A stretch of DNA of 64,000 nucleotides from Candidatus Saccharimonadota bacterium (GTDB lineage: Bacteria; Patescibacteriota; Saccharimonadia; Saccharimonadales; Saccharimonadaceae): contig JAACVZ010000004.1 of the NCBI GenBank assembly GCA_009992235.1, forward strand, positions 1 through 64,000. The letters are read 5' to 3'. This document shows positions 42,861-51,005 of this stretch, one piece after another (the first letter of the stretch is position 1; every line of letters begins with the position of its first letter). A program made the translations under genes and the position numbers. The notes below the pieces were generated by a model. The model made no database searches. It worked only from the letters and a program-made list of their open reading frames with translations, and had not been told where the DNA came from.

Positions 42861-43205
42861 ATGAACATAAACGATTATTCAGATACAGCAATTTCGACGC
42901 TTCTTCACGGAGATGAACTAAGTGATGATATGACGCCAGCTATACTTCATCAAGTTTTTGGACTTGTTGGCGAGAGCGGTGAAGTCGCCGAAAAGTTCAA
43001 GAAGCTGATTCGAGATAAGAATGGACAAATGCTTCCAGAAGACAAGGAAGAGATTATTAAGGAGCTTGGTGACGTTCTTTGGTATGTTAACTCGCTTTCA
43101 ATTCTGCTTGGATCAAGCCTTGAAGCTGTTGCCCAGAAGAACCTTGATAAGGTTTTGAGCCGTAAGGAACGTGGCGCTACCCAAGGGAGCGGCGATAATC
43201 GTTAA
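42861..43205 (+). CDS. MazG-like nucleotide pyrophosphohydrolase
   Basis: The 114 residues carry the MazG-type metal site GLVGESGEVAEKFKK and ELGDVLWYVNSLS. It starts 2 nt after the lysS stop and is cotranscribed. The length is that of single-domain MazG-like proteins, which remove non-canonical nucleotides. Confidence 0.9.
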   Translation: MNINDYSDTAISTLLHGDELSDDMTPAILHQVFGLVGESGEVAEKFKKLIRDKNGQMLPEDKEEIIKELGDVLWYVNSLSILLGSSLEAVAQKNLDKVLSRKERGATQGSGDNR

Positions 43206-43701
43206 AACAATTACCGTCAACGACCTCATGCAACGCGGGTATTCCTATGAGCGTACTGCCCTGGTTGGGCGCGACTTTCCTGAAGACTTTAAGCCAGAAC
43301 TTACGCCAAAAGAAATGCTTACAATGGGGGTGTTTGGTGGCGTATATATGCGCGACTGTCGAGATGAATTCCCCGAAAGTTGGTATGAAAATGCAAAGCT
43401 TGCAGCTGATAGGCGCGACCCAGCTTGCAACTATTACGGTGTATTAGCCAGTCAGCCTCTGTCCGAGTGGCAACGTAAAGGTTGGGTACAACCTCAAGAT
43501 CCGCGCGGTTGGTTCCAGTGGTATTGTCGGTATTATATGGGCCGACGAACCGATGACGACACTCGTCAAATTAAGCGGTGGAGAGCTATGCGACGACATG
43601 TCGGGCAAATCAAAGCTAATTGTGAACCGGGCGATGAACAGTGCCGCCCAAGACAACGCCAAGTCTTGCTGCAGTGGGCCTACGACAGCAGAAAACTATA
43701 G
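43171..43701 (+). CDS. Conserved hypothetical protein (Trp/Tyr/Arg-rich)
   Basis: The 176 residues are rich in Trp, Tyr and Arg with blocks GWFQWYCRYYMGRR, RQIKRWRAMRRHVGQIK and CRPRQRQVLLQWAYDSR, a conserved pattern I associate with a widespread uncharacterised family. Charged and soluble. GTG 43171 is the first start; it overlaps the MazG gene by 35 nt. A second possible start is the ATG at 43228. Function unknown. Confidence 0.78.
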   Translation: MALPKGAAIIVKTITVNDLMQRGYSYERTALVGRDFPEDFKPELTPKEMLTMGVFGGVYMRDCRDEFPESWYENAKLAADRRDPACNYYGVLASQPLSEWQRKGWVQPQDPRGWFQWYCRYYMGRRTDDDTRQIKRWRAMRRHVGQIKANCEPGDEQCRPRQRQVLLQWAYDSRKL

Positions 43702-43726
43702 TTCTGTGGTATATTGAGAGACAGAT

Positions 43727-45040
43727 ATGACACGAGTAGAACCCCGTCGACCAGGTGGATTCGCTGAATTTCTTCCAGGCGAACAAATCGCATTTAACGC
43801 AATGCTTACGACTATTCGTGATACCTACGAAAAGTACGGCTACGCACCGCTAGATACGCCGGACCTTGAGCGAACTGAAGTGTTGCTTGCAAAAGGCGGG
43901 GGCGAAACCGAACAGCAGGTTTATAGCTTTACTCGTGAAGGTTCAAAAACAAGCCTGACACTTCGATACGACTTAACGGTTCCTTTGGCTCGCTATGTTG
44001 CCGAACACGAGAGCGATCTTACCTTTCCGTTTCGCCGATATCATATTGGAAAAGTTCACCGAGCTGAACGACAGCAAAAAGGTCGTTTTCGTGAATTCTA
44101 TCAATGCGACATTGACGTCATTGGTTCTGAAAGCCCACTCGTTGATGCTGAGTTTCCTGCAATCATTAATGAAATATTCGAATCATTTAATTTTGGTGAA
44201 TTTACCATTCGACTTAACAACCGAATGATTTTGACGGGCTTCTTTGAAGGGCTTGGCTTGCGAGATGTATCGGCCGAAGTTCTGCGAGTTATTGATAAAA
44301 TTGACAAGCTTTCAGGCGAGGCTTTCGTCAGCGAACTTTCGGCATTAGGGCTCAACGACATGCATATTGCACGAGTTCATGACTTTATAGGAATTCGCGG
44401 CAGTAATAGTGAAATCCTTGAGAAGCTTAAGACAATTGATATTCCGTCTGAACAGTATCACCAGGGCGTCGCCAAGCTTGCGGCGGTTATCGACGCGCTT
44501 CAGGCTATGGGCATTCCCGAATCTAGGTACTGCGTTGATCTTCGTATTGCTCGCGGGCTCGATTATTACACCAGTACAGTTTACGAAACGACACTCGACG
44601 AATATCCGGACGTAGGGAGCGTGTGTTCTGGTGGTCGCTATGACAATCTTGCCGATAATTACACAAAGACCGAGCTTCCAGGTGTAGGCATCTCAATTGG
44701 CCTCAGCCGATTGTTCGCGAAACTTCGCGAAATTCCCGGTCTTATATCTGTCGATCGCCAATCGCCAGCGAATGTTATTGTTGTGCCAATTTCTTCAGAT
44801 CAAAACAAGTATGCCATAGAGGTTTCTGCCTTGCTTAGAGGCGCCGCTATTTCGACCGTATTGTTTGCCGATGACGTAGCAATGAAAAAGAAGTTTCGCT
44901 ATGCTGACAAGATGGGTTTTGCTTATGTCGTTATTGTTGGTGACGATGAAGTGCAGGCCGGCACCGTGTCTTTGAAGGACATGGAAACCGGCGACGCCAA
45001 GACTGTCTCGAAACAAGATCTTATAGCACGGTTGAAATAA
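43727..45040 (+). CDS. hisS: Histidyl-tRNA synthetase
   Basis: The 437 residues have the class II core: LTLRYDLTVPLARYV, RAERQQKGRFREFYQCDID (motif 2), IARGLDYYTSTVYE and GGRYDNLADNY, and a C-terminal anticodon domain (about 345-437). A TATATT ends 11 nt before the ATG. It is convergent with the carotenoid operon and overlaps crtEb by 20 nt. Confidence 0.97.
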   Translation: MTRVEPRRPGGFAEFLPGEQIAFNAMLTTIRDTYEKYGYAPLDTPDLERTEVLLAKGGGETEQQVYSFTREGSKTSLTLRYDLTVPLARYVAEHESDLTFPFRRYHIGKVHRAERQQKGRFREFYQCDIDVIGSESPLVDAEFPAIINEIFESFNFGEFTIRLNNRMILTGFFEGLGLRDVSAEVLRVIDKIDKLSGEAFVSELSALGLNDMHIARVHDFIGIRGSNSEILEKLKTIDIPSEQYHQGVAKLAAVIDALQAMGIPESRYCVDLRIARGLDYYTSTVYETTLDEYPDVGSVCSGGRYDNLADNYTKTELPGVGISIGLSRLFAKLREIPGLISVDRQSPANVIVVPISSDQNKYAIEVSALLRGAAISTVLFADDVAMKKKFRYADKMGFAYVVIVGDDEVQAGTVSLKDMETGDAKTVSKQDLIARLK

Positions 45041-45878
45041 TAAGCTGCAGGGTAATAACAAACCCAACAAAATAATTAATCCACAGGAATCGTTTCCAGC
45101 CCAACCGTGTCACGCCGGACGTTTTGTTTGATACGCGTGCAAACGGTATAACATTTACTGCGTAAACAAGCGCACAGGCGGCTATGGCGATATTTTGTAG
45201 TCCTGTACCTAAAACTACAATTGCTGCGAGTATGTATAGGACAGCAGAGAATAGAACGGTTCTTTGAGCCCCAAACACGGTTGCAACCGACTGAATGCCG
45301 GCTTTTTTATCTGGGATGATATCTTGGACTGCACCAAATGCTTGGCTGGCCATCCCCCAGAAAAAGAAGGCGATTACATACGGCCAGGCTTCAACTGGAA
45401 ATGCAAATAGGGAAAGAGCGTAAATAAATGGACCAACAAAATGAAGGCTTGAGGTGACGGCATCGAGAATTGGCTTTTCCTTAAATCGTAAACCTTTGAG
45501 GCTGTAGGCGACGACAAAAAACAAAACGCCAAGTAGCACGGCAAAACTTGTCGGGTTGCCGAGTATCGCTAGCCAGACAACGAACGGTAGGCACGAAATA
45601 AAGGACGATATCAGAATGAGCCGGTGATGATGTTTTGGTGTAACCGCACCTTCGACGCCGCCTTTGCGAGGGTTTTTGATGTCAGATTCATAGTCAAAGA
45701 CATCGTTTACGCCATACATTAATAGGTTATAGGGGATTAGGAAAAATAGTGTGCCAATCCAAAACATTAGGTCAAGCGCACCACCAAGAACGATGTAGGC
45801 AGCCGCAAAAGGGTAGGCGGTATTTATCCACGAAACTGGTCTAGAGGAGGCGAGTAGGAGCTTAACTTTTTCGTTCAC
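45021..45878 (-). CDS. crtEb: Lycopene elongase/hydratase (UbiA family, CrtEb type)
   Basis: The 285 residues are a UbiA prenyltransferase with eight to nine helices and two Asp motifs, NDVFDYESD and QDIIPDKKAG. The opening SRPVSWINTAYPFAAAY and KGGVEGAV are distinctive of CrtEb, which adds two C5 units to lycopene to make C50 flavuxanthin. It is the last gene of a six-gene crt operon in the order known from corynebacteria, overlapping crtYf by 17 nt. UbiA enzymes for quinones lack this signature set. Function is a strong inference from motif and context. Confidence 0.9.
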   Translation of the reverse strand: MNEKVKLLLASSRPVSWINTAYPFAAAYIVLGGALDLMFWIGTLFFLIPYNLLMYGVNDVFDYESDIKNPRKGGVEGAVTPKHHHRLILISSFISCLPFVVWLAILGNPTSFAVLLGVLFFVVAYSLKGLRFKEKPILDAVTSSLHFVGPFIYALSLFAFPVEAWPYVIAFFFWGMASQAFGAVQDIIPDKKAGIQSVATVFGAQRTVLFSAVLYILAAIVVLGTGLQNIAIAACALVYAVNVIPFARVSNKTSGVTRLGWKRFLWINYFVGFVITLQLIISTVL

Positions 45879-46173
45879 GACTCCCCCGCTTCCCTAGCCC
45901 GCGCCAGACACTAGGTACAATAATGCAGGCGAGCGCTGCGTAGAAAAAGTCTTCAACAGGAGCGTGGCCAATAAATATGCCAGTAAGCTTGCTTTCATCG
46001 TAACTCACGATGCCTGCAGAAATAATCAGTGAATCGAACAAGGCGGTAAACGCGAGCAGGATAAGTAGCGTGACCCAGAACGGCTTCGACGGACTTGTTG
46101 GCGTGCGCCAAATTAGCAGGGCGAGGGAAACGACAGCTAGAAAGACGACGTTGAGTATTAAGTACGTTGCCAT
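45862..46173 (-). CDS. crtYf: Lycopene/C50-carotenoid cyclase subunit f (CrtYf)
   Basis: The 103 residues are a three-helix lycopene cyclase domain with the Pro-x-Glu motif APVEDFFYAAL. It forms a heterodimer with the neighbouring CrtYe in actinobacteria; neither alone is active. It overlaps crtYe by 16 nt and crtEb by 17 nt. Confidence 0.85.
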   Translation of the reverse strand: MATYLILNVVFLAVVSLALLIWRTPTSPSKPFWVTLLILLAFTALFDSLIISAGIVSYDESKLTGIFIGHAPVEDFFYAALACIIVPSVWRGLGKRGSRERKS

Positions 46174-46472
46174 AGTTTCTCCGTCGTGCGATATACAATC
46201 AGCGTAAAATAGCTGAGAAATGTTAGGAAAAATAGCTCTTCAATCGGAAACTCTGGAGCTAAGAAAAGGCCAGACATGTAAGGCGAGTCTCCTGCAAAGA
46301 AAATGCCGAGTGCGATTCCAAGAACATCCCAGACAATGAAAACCGCAACGGCAACGAATACGGTAATAAGTGCGCGCCGCTTGTCTTTAAAAAAGGCGAG
46401 TGAGTATTTTCTGTCGATGATAACCATGCCGAAGAGTGAAACTAGAAGGCCGCCGAGGTATAGAAACGCCAC
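46158..46472 (-). CDS. crtYe: Lycopene/C50-carotenoid cyclase subunit e (CrtYe)
   Basis: The 104 residues hold three helices and the Pro-x-Glu-Glu motif FPIEELFFLTFLSYF. The start is GTG 46472: the crtI stop TAG and this GTG share one base, and GAGGAA lies before it. The longer frame from 46559 lies inside crtI. It should pair with CrtYf to cyclise C50 flavuxanthin or lycopene. Confidence 0.85.
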   Translation of the reverse strand: MAFLYLGGLLVSLFGMVIIDRKYSLAFFKDKRRALITVFVAVAVFIVWDVLGIALGIFFAGDSPYMSGLFLAPEFPIEELFFLTFLSYFTLIVYRTTEKLWQRT

Positions 46473-47995
46473 TAGCGCAGTTCCTCTATGTCTGTTAACG
46501 GTCCTTCGTCTTTTATGCCAGCAATGCGTTTGTAGGTGAGGTGTGCGCTCATGAGGCACATTGGTAGGCCTATGCCTGGTACTGTCCCCGCCCCAACATA
46601 GTACAAGCCCTTAACCTTCTTGCTTTCATTCGGAGTTCTGAAAATTACACTTTGTTGCAGGAGGTGCGATTGGCCACCAAAGGCGTTGTACTCCCAGGCG
46701 TTGTAGCGACTTTTGAAATCGTTTGGCCCAAACACACGACGAGAGACGATTCTCTCTGGAAGGTTTGGGGCGTCTATGATGTGGGCAACAGTTGCAATCG
46801 TGCGTGATGTCAGTGAGGCTAGTGCGCGATCGGTCAGGCTGACACCGGAAGGTATAGGAACTAGGATGAACAGATTTTCGTGTCCAGCGGGCGCCAGAGA
46901 ACGGTCGCTTTTGGTTGGGTTACATAGGTAAATAGACGCATGTTCGGGAATAGCCATAGTTTCGTAAATATCTCGGAAGTTTTCACGCCATTCATCGACG
47001 AAATATAGGTTGTGGTGTAGGAGCTGCGGAAGCTTGCCTTTGACGCCAAGTGATATAAGCACGTTGCTTGGGCCGGCCTGGCGTTTCTGCCAGTAGCGTT
47101 TTGGGAAGCTTCGGTGAGATGGCGAAAGTAGCGAGGTTTCGGTGTGGTGGAGATCGGCGTTTGAAATAACGATATCGGCACGCTCAACTTTCGAGCTGTG
47201 GAGTTTTACGCCAACCGCTTTTCCGCCTTCAACAACAATTCGTTTTATTGGTGAGTCGGTGTGATAGGTGATGTCATAGGGTTTTCCGAGCTCGACTAAA
47301 TCACTAACCAGCGACATCATACCGCGTTTTGGATAATAGACGCCGCTTTTAAAGTCGAGGTGACTCATGAGGCTATATATTGCTGGCGCCTGGAATGGTG
47401 AACTTCCCAAGAAAACCATATGGTATTCAAGAATTTGCTTGAGGCGTTGGTCGGTAAAGCTCTTTGAGACATAGCGGTCGAGTGTTTCGAGAGCCATGTA
47501 CAGGAGGTGCGGCGCCTTCTTTATAATTGACCAGTCAATAAGCTTGAAGATGTTTGTAAAGTTCGTATAAAGAAAGCGTTCGGTCGACAACTTATATATG
47601 AAGCTACTTCGCGAAACATACTGTCGGAGCATCTTGCCGGCACCGCGCTCTATCGATTCGAAAGTACGGGCATCTTCTTTTAGTGAACCCTCGATGATGA
47701 TAGGAGCTTCATTCTCAAAGAACACCTTATAGCCAGGCGATAAACGTTGGATGTCGAGACGATCTTTCGCAGAGGCATTGAACAGGCGATAGTACTGTTC
47801 GAAGACCTCGGGCATTAGATACCACGATGGACCGATGTCAAACGAGAAACCGTCCTGCGAGAAGGCCGATAGTCGGCCACCGACCGCTTCGTTTTTCTCA
47901 TATACGTCGACTTTATAGCCGGCTTTGCCAAGAATGTTAGCTAGCGCGATTCCGGCGTATCCAGACCCAATAATAATGGCACGTTTTTTGGTCAT
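46472..47995 (-). CDS. crtI: Phytoene desaturase
   Basis: CrtI turns phytoene into lycopene using FAD. The 507 residues have the N-terminal FAD loop IIIGSGYAGIALANILGKAG, EKNEAVGGRLSAF and the C-terminal carotenoid signature YYVGAGTVPGIGLPMCLMSA. The length is usual. The crtB stop overlaps its start as ATGA. Confidence 0.95.
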   Translation of the reverse strand: MTKKRAIIIGSGYAGIALANILGKAGYKVDVYEKNEAVGGRLSAFSQDGFSFDIGPSWYLMPEVFEQYYRLFNASAKDRLDIQRLSPGYKVFFENEAPIIIEGSLKEDARTFESIERGAGKMLRQYVSRSSFIYKLSTERFLYTNFTNIFKLIDWSIIKKAPHLLYMALETLDRYVSKSFTDQRLKQILEYHMVFLGSSPFQAPAIYSLMSHLDFKSGVYYPKRGMMSLVSDLVELGKPYDITYHTDSPIKRIVVEGGKAVGVKLHSSKVERADIVISNADLHHTETSLLSPSHRSFPKRYWQKRQAGPSNVLISLGVKGKLPQLLHHNLYFVDEWRENFRDIYETMAIPEHASIYLCNPTKSDRSLAPAGHENLFILVPIPSGVSLTDRALASLTSRTIATVAHIIDAPNLPERIVSRRVFGPNDFKSRYNAWEYNAFGGQSHLLQQSVIFRTPNESKKVKGLYYVGAGTVPGIGLPMCLMSAHLTYKRIAGIKDEGPLTDIEELR

Positions 47996-48801
47996 GATAT
48001 TCTCGCTTTCAATAATAATTGTAGCTTTCTGGCCCTCGGAACACGCACCCTTCGTGAAACCAGTGTTGATGTTGGTGTCTTTTCTATCGTATCTAGGAGA
48101 GCTGTGTAGTACAGGTAGCTTGCATACACCGCTTTTCGGGCCGACGGTGGTAGCTGGCGAAGTGCTGGCTGTGCCTTCGCAAGGTCATTTCGAACATCTT
48201 TAATAATGGCGCTCTTCGCTCTGTTGTTGAACTTCTCGAAGCTAACACTTGGGAAATAAACTCGGCCAAGTTCATCGTGGTCAGCGCGGATGTCTCGCAG
48301 GAAGTTAATTTTTTGGTAGGCCGATCCTAGTGCCTTCGCGCCATCTTCAAGCTGGTGGTAGGTATCGGCGTCGGTAAATATCTTGAGGCACATCAACCCG
48401 ACGACCTCTGCCGAACCATAAATGTATTGGTCGTACTCTTCCTGGGTGAAGTGAGTGGCCGTGAGGTCGGTTTTCATACTCTCAAAGAACGGGTCAATAA
48501 GTGTTTCGTCTATTGAAAAGTGTCGGGCGGTCGTTGCGAAGGCATGAAGAATTGGGTTTGAACTAAAACCACTCTTGCGAGCCTGATGTGTATCACGTTG
48601 CAGCTTTTCGAGTTGCTTGTCGGCATCCTTTTCCCTGTACGAGTCAACGATTTCATCGGCAATACGCACTAGTCCGTAAATAGCGTAAATGTGAGGCCGA
48701 ATTGATGGCGAGAAAAGAGTGCTGCTCATTGAGAATGATGTAGAGTAGCGAGTAGTGAGCTTTTTAGATAACTCGTAGCTGGTTTTGCCGTAAAGCTCCA
48801 T
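47992..48801 (-). CDS. crtB: Phytoene synthase
   Basis: CrtB condenses two geranylgeranyl diphosphates into phytoene. The 269 residues have the two Asp-rich motifs IADEIVDSY and LRDIRADHDELGRVYFP of squalene/phytoene synthases. It lies 4 nt after crtE and overlaps crtI by 4 nt. Confidence 0.95.
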   Translation of the reverse strand: MELYGKTSYELSKKLTTRYSTSFSMSSTLFSPSIRPHIYAIYGLVRIADEIVDSYREKDADKQLEKLQRDTHQARKSGFSSNPILHAFATTARHFSIDETLIDPFFESMKTDLTATHFTQEEYDQYIYGSAEVVGLMCLKIFTDADTYHQLEDGAKALGSAYQKINFLRDIRADHDELGRVYFPSVSFEKFNNRAKSAIIKDVRNDLAKAQPALRQLPPSARKAVYASYLYYTALLDTIEKTPTSTLVSRRVRVPRARKLQLLLKARIS

Positions 48802-48805
48802 ATAT

Positions 48806-49861
48806 TTATGAGCTCCTTGCCATGAGTATGTTAGTCAGACCTAAGAGTTCGGCTTGTTGGGTTGACGATGATAGTTCGGGCAGTGCCGAAAGGGCTTTCT
48901 TGTAATAGGTTTCGCACAATGTTTCAACTTCTTTTCTAGCTCCAGAGGCAATAAGGTCGGCCTTGAGTGAGTGTAGGTCACTATCGCTAGCCTGTTGGTT
49001 TCCGAAAACGGCGTTGAAATGAGCCGCTTGCTTTTCATTCATCTTGGTTTTATGAATTTCAATGAGTTTTGTCGCTTTGGCTTCGCGAAGGTCACCGAGC
49101 GTAGACTTCCCTGTTTCATTTTCGTCACCAAAAACACCCAAAAGATCATCCTGGAGTTGGAAGGCGATACCAATAGCTCCACCATAGGCTTCAAGCGCCG
49201 TGCAATCCTTTTCGCTGGCATTCGCACAATACGCCCCAGTGAGTAGCGGGCCAATGAACCCATAGCCAGCAGTTTTGTAGCGTGAAACTATTAGCGGTTC
49301 GTATGACATGTCTTTAACGAAAGCGGCCTCGACGTCCATGAACTCTCCGCCAATAACTTCGAAAATTGATGCGTGTAGGCGAGTGGTTATTTTACGAATT
49401 AATTCAGGTGAAATTGAGGACGATGATACAGCAAAAAAGGCTTCAGCGATAAGCGCATCACCGGCAATAATGGCAACGCTGTCTGCATGATGTCGGGCCG
49501 AGGCTTCGTCCAGCAGCGGTGAGTACTTATCGTTATATATTCCACTCATGTTCTTGTGGCCACGTCGCACCATGTCCTGGTCAATAATATCGTCGTGAAC
49601 CAGCATGGCAGTATGAATGAGCTCTTGAGCGCTAGCGACGGGGACGATGTCCTCCGAGAACGACCCGTATCCAACCATAGTCAAATATGGACGAAATCGC
49701 TTCCCGCCACTAGTTGTGACGCTAAGGATATTTTCCCAGAACTGTTTATAGGAGGTGTGCAGTGTATTCGCTTCATCAATGCGCTGTTGAATAAGGGCCG
49801 TAAGGTAGCTGTCGACCGCCTGAGTTGTGTGTTGCAAGAGCGCGCTGTGGGGACGAAGCAT
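48806..49861 (-). CDS. crtE: Geranylgeranyl diphosphate synthase
   Basis: The enzyme builds C20 diphosphate for carotenoids. The 351 residues have the two Asp-rich motifs of trans-prenyltransferases, VHDDIIDQDMVRRG and QLQDDLLGVFGDE. The ATG at 49861 (residue 17 of the longer frame from 49909) is chosen because a minus-strand TACAAT (49871-49876) with TTGCGC (49894-49899, 17-bp spacer) is 9 nt upstream. It heads the six-gene crt operon. Confidence 0.93.
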   Translation of the reverse strand: MLRPHSALLQHTTQAVDSYLTALIQQRIDEANTLHTSYKQFWENILSVTTSGGKRFRPYLTMVGYGSFSEDIVPVASAQELIHTAMLVHDDIIDQDMVRRGHKNMSGIYNDKYSPLLDEASARHHADSVAIIAGDALIAEAFFAVSSSSISPELIRKITTRLHASIFEVIGGEFMDVEAAFVKDMSYEPLIVSRYKTAGYGFIGPLLTGAYCANASEKDCTALEAYGGAIGIAFQLQDDLLGVFGDENETGKSTLGDLREAKATKLIEIHKTKMNEKQAAHFNAVFGNQQASDSDLHSLKADLIASGARKEVETLCETYYKKALSALPELSSSTQQAELLGLTNILMARSS

Positions 49862-49870
49862 AGTACTGTC

Positions 49871-49899
49871 ATTGTAAGGTAGGAGCCTCAACTGCGCAA
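49871..49899 (-). promoter_or_regulatory. Promoter of the carotenoid operon
   Basis: Minus strand: TTGCGC (49894-49899), 17-bp spacer, TACAAT (49871-49876), then 9 nt to the crtE ATG. Confidence 0.65.
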
Positions 49900-49915
49900 C
49901 TGGCAACAAAAACCC

Positions 49916-49944
49916 TTGCGACCGTGTTTTTAATAGGTTATGAT
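49916..49944 (+). promoter_or_regulatory. Promoter 1 of the micro-ORF unit
   Basis: TTGCGA (49916-49921), 17-bp spacer, TATGAT (49939-49944), then 6 nt to ATG 49951. It faces away from the crt operon. Confidence 0.55.
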
Positions 49945-49950
49945 AAAAGC

Positions 49951-49980
49951 ATGAGCGTCGGAAGAGACGTGTATTCTTGA
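49951..49980 (+). CDS. 9-codon leaderless micro-ORF (leader peptide candidate)
   Basis: ATG 49951 to TGA encodes MSVGRDVYS. Its start is 6 nt past the -10 box. ATGAG at its start pairs with CTCAT just beyond its stop (the DNA repeat is GCATGAG 49949-49955 with CTCATGC 49981-49987), so translation could change the folding of the transcript. Confidence 0.3.
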   Translation: MSVGRDVYS

Positions 49981-50005
49981 CTCATGCCCGGATAATTGAT
50001 ACTAT
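49977..50005 (+). promoter_or_regulatory. Promoter 2 of the micro-ORF unit
   Basis: TTGACT (49977-49982), 17-bp spacer, TACTAT (50000-50005), then 5 nt to ATG 50011. The -35 overlaps the stop of the first micro-ORF. Confidence 0.6.
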
Positions 50006-50010
50006 AGTTG

Positions 50011-50067
50011 ATGTGTCCTGCGCCAAATCAATCAAATAAAGGTCGGAGTGCAAGGGACTGTACATAG
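50011..50067 (+). CDS. 18-codon leaderless micro-ORF
   Basis: ATG 50011 to TAG encodes MCPAPNQSNKGRSARDCT, starting 5 nt after the second -10 box. Its stop lies 20 nt before the ATG of the 30-aa gene, just ahead of AAGGAG. Start and spacing match other leaderless genes, but there is no protein-level support. Confidence 0.3.
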   Translation: MCPAPNQSNKGRSARDCT

Positions 50068-50086
50068 TACAAGGAGTGTGAATCAC

Positions 50087-50179
50087 ATGCCAATAGCCAT
50101 CGAGTTTGTGTCCTCGCGACGCAAGAAGATAGCAGTTGATGTGGTGCCCGCCGAATGGCGAATCTTCATCGCGCACTAA
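50087..50179 (+). CDS. 30-aa protein
   Basis: ATG 50087 to TAA encodes 30 residues (MPIAIEFVSSRRKKIAVDVV then PAEWRIFIAH). AAGGAG lies 10 nt before the ATG, and a strong bidirectional terminator follows, so transcript and translation signals frame it. The function is unknown. Confidence 0.5.
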   Translation: MPIAIEFVSSRRKKIAVDVVPAEWRIFIAH

Positions 50180-50206
50180 AGACGCGATTAAACACAAGAA
50201 ACATAA

Positions 50207-50233
50207 AACACCCCAAGGCACCGGGGTGTTTTT
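50207..50233. terminator. Bidirectional terminator
   Basis: Perfect 8-bp stem AACACCCC / GGGGTGTT (50207-50214 with 50223-50230) with T-runs on both strands; it ends the micro-ORF unit and the convergent DsbA gene. Confidence 0.9.
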
Positions 50234-50251
50234 CTATTGCAGAGGCTTGCG

Positions 50252-50947
50252 CTATTCCTCCGCAAGATACTCGTCGAGAAGGGCGTGGAAGGACGAAGGG
50301 TCGCCATTAACAAAGCTAGAGGCCACTTCAGTGTCGATAGGTTCACCGTTAACGTAGTAGCTTGGCGTTCCAGTTACCCCTTGGGCGGTTCCAAGGCTGA
50401 CGTCGAATGATATTTTCTTCCGTACATCTTCACCACCTAGGTCGCCGACGAACTGTTCGGGGTCAAGCCCAAGCTGCGTAGCGTACGAGCGGAAGGCGTC
50501 AGTTCGCTTGTTTGTGTCGAGTGTGCTCCAGCTTGTTTGGTTTTCAAACAAAAGATTCTGCATTTCCCAGTATTTATTTTGAAGCCCGGCTGCTTCAGCT
50601 GCTCCGGAGGCTGCTTGAGCGTTCGGGTGGATTGATGGAAGAGGGAAGTTTCTAAAGATGAAGGCGACGCTGTCTCCATACTTATTAACGAGGTCGTTTA
50701 CTTCGGAATGGGCCGCCTGACAGCTTGGGCACTGAAAGTCTGCGTATTCAACGACTACCACAGAAGAGCTGGCGTCTCCCCTGACATGATCTTCAATGTT
50801 GCCACTAGCTTCACTTGCCGAAACAACGCCACTTTTATCGACATTTGAAGTATCGACCGGCGGGTTGGCTAATCTGCTCCAGGCGATAAGGCTACCAAAA
50901 AGTAATATTACGACAACCGAAAATATAATCCAACGCGCTTTTTCCAT
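50252..50947 (-). CDS. DsbA-like thiol-disulfide oxidoreductase (membrane anchored)
   Basis: The 231 residues have an N-terminal helix (about 6-26), then a thioredoxin fold with active site CPSC (ADFQCPSCQAAHSEV) and the cis-Pro loop GVTGTPSYYVNG. It probably forms or isomerises disulfides outside the membrane. The ATG at 50947 is used because GGAGGT lies 3 nt before it; the longer frame from 51031 has no signal. Confidence 0.93.
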   Translation of the reverse strand: MEKARWIIFSVVVILLFGSLIAWSRLANPPVDTSNVDKSGVVSASEASGNIEDHVRGDASSSVVVVEYADFQCPSCQAAHSEVNDLVNKYGDSVAFIFRNFPLPSIHPNAQAASGAAEAAGLQNKYWEMQNLLFENQTSWSTLDTNKRTDAFRSYATQLGLDPEQFVGDLGGEDVRKKISFDVSLGTAQGVTGTPSYYVNGEPIDTEVASSFVNGDPSSFHALLDEYLAEE

Positions 50948-50972
50948 AGTACCTCCATTTGCTACTCTCTCT

Positions 50973-50995
50973 ATTGTAACAAAGTGGGTTACAAT
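50973..50995. promoter_or_regulatory. Palindromic divergent promoter region, dsbA / CNNM
   Basis: ATTGTAAC-N7-GTTACAAT is a perfect 8-bp inverted repeat. Each half contains a -10 TACAAT, one for each direction. Confidence 0.6.
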
Positions 50996-51005
50996 AATGG
51001 GTATA

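Noticed and set aside
45040-45060. Terminator between hisS and the crt operon
   Set aside because: The two genes overlap by 20 nt and no stem with a T-run is visible on either strand nearby.
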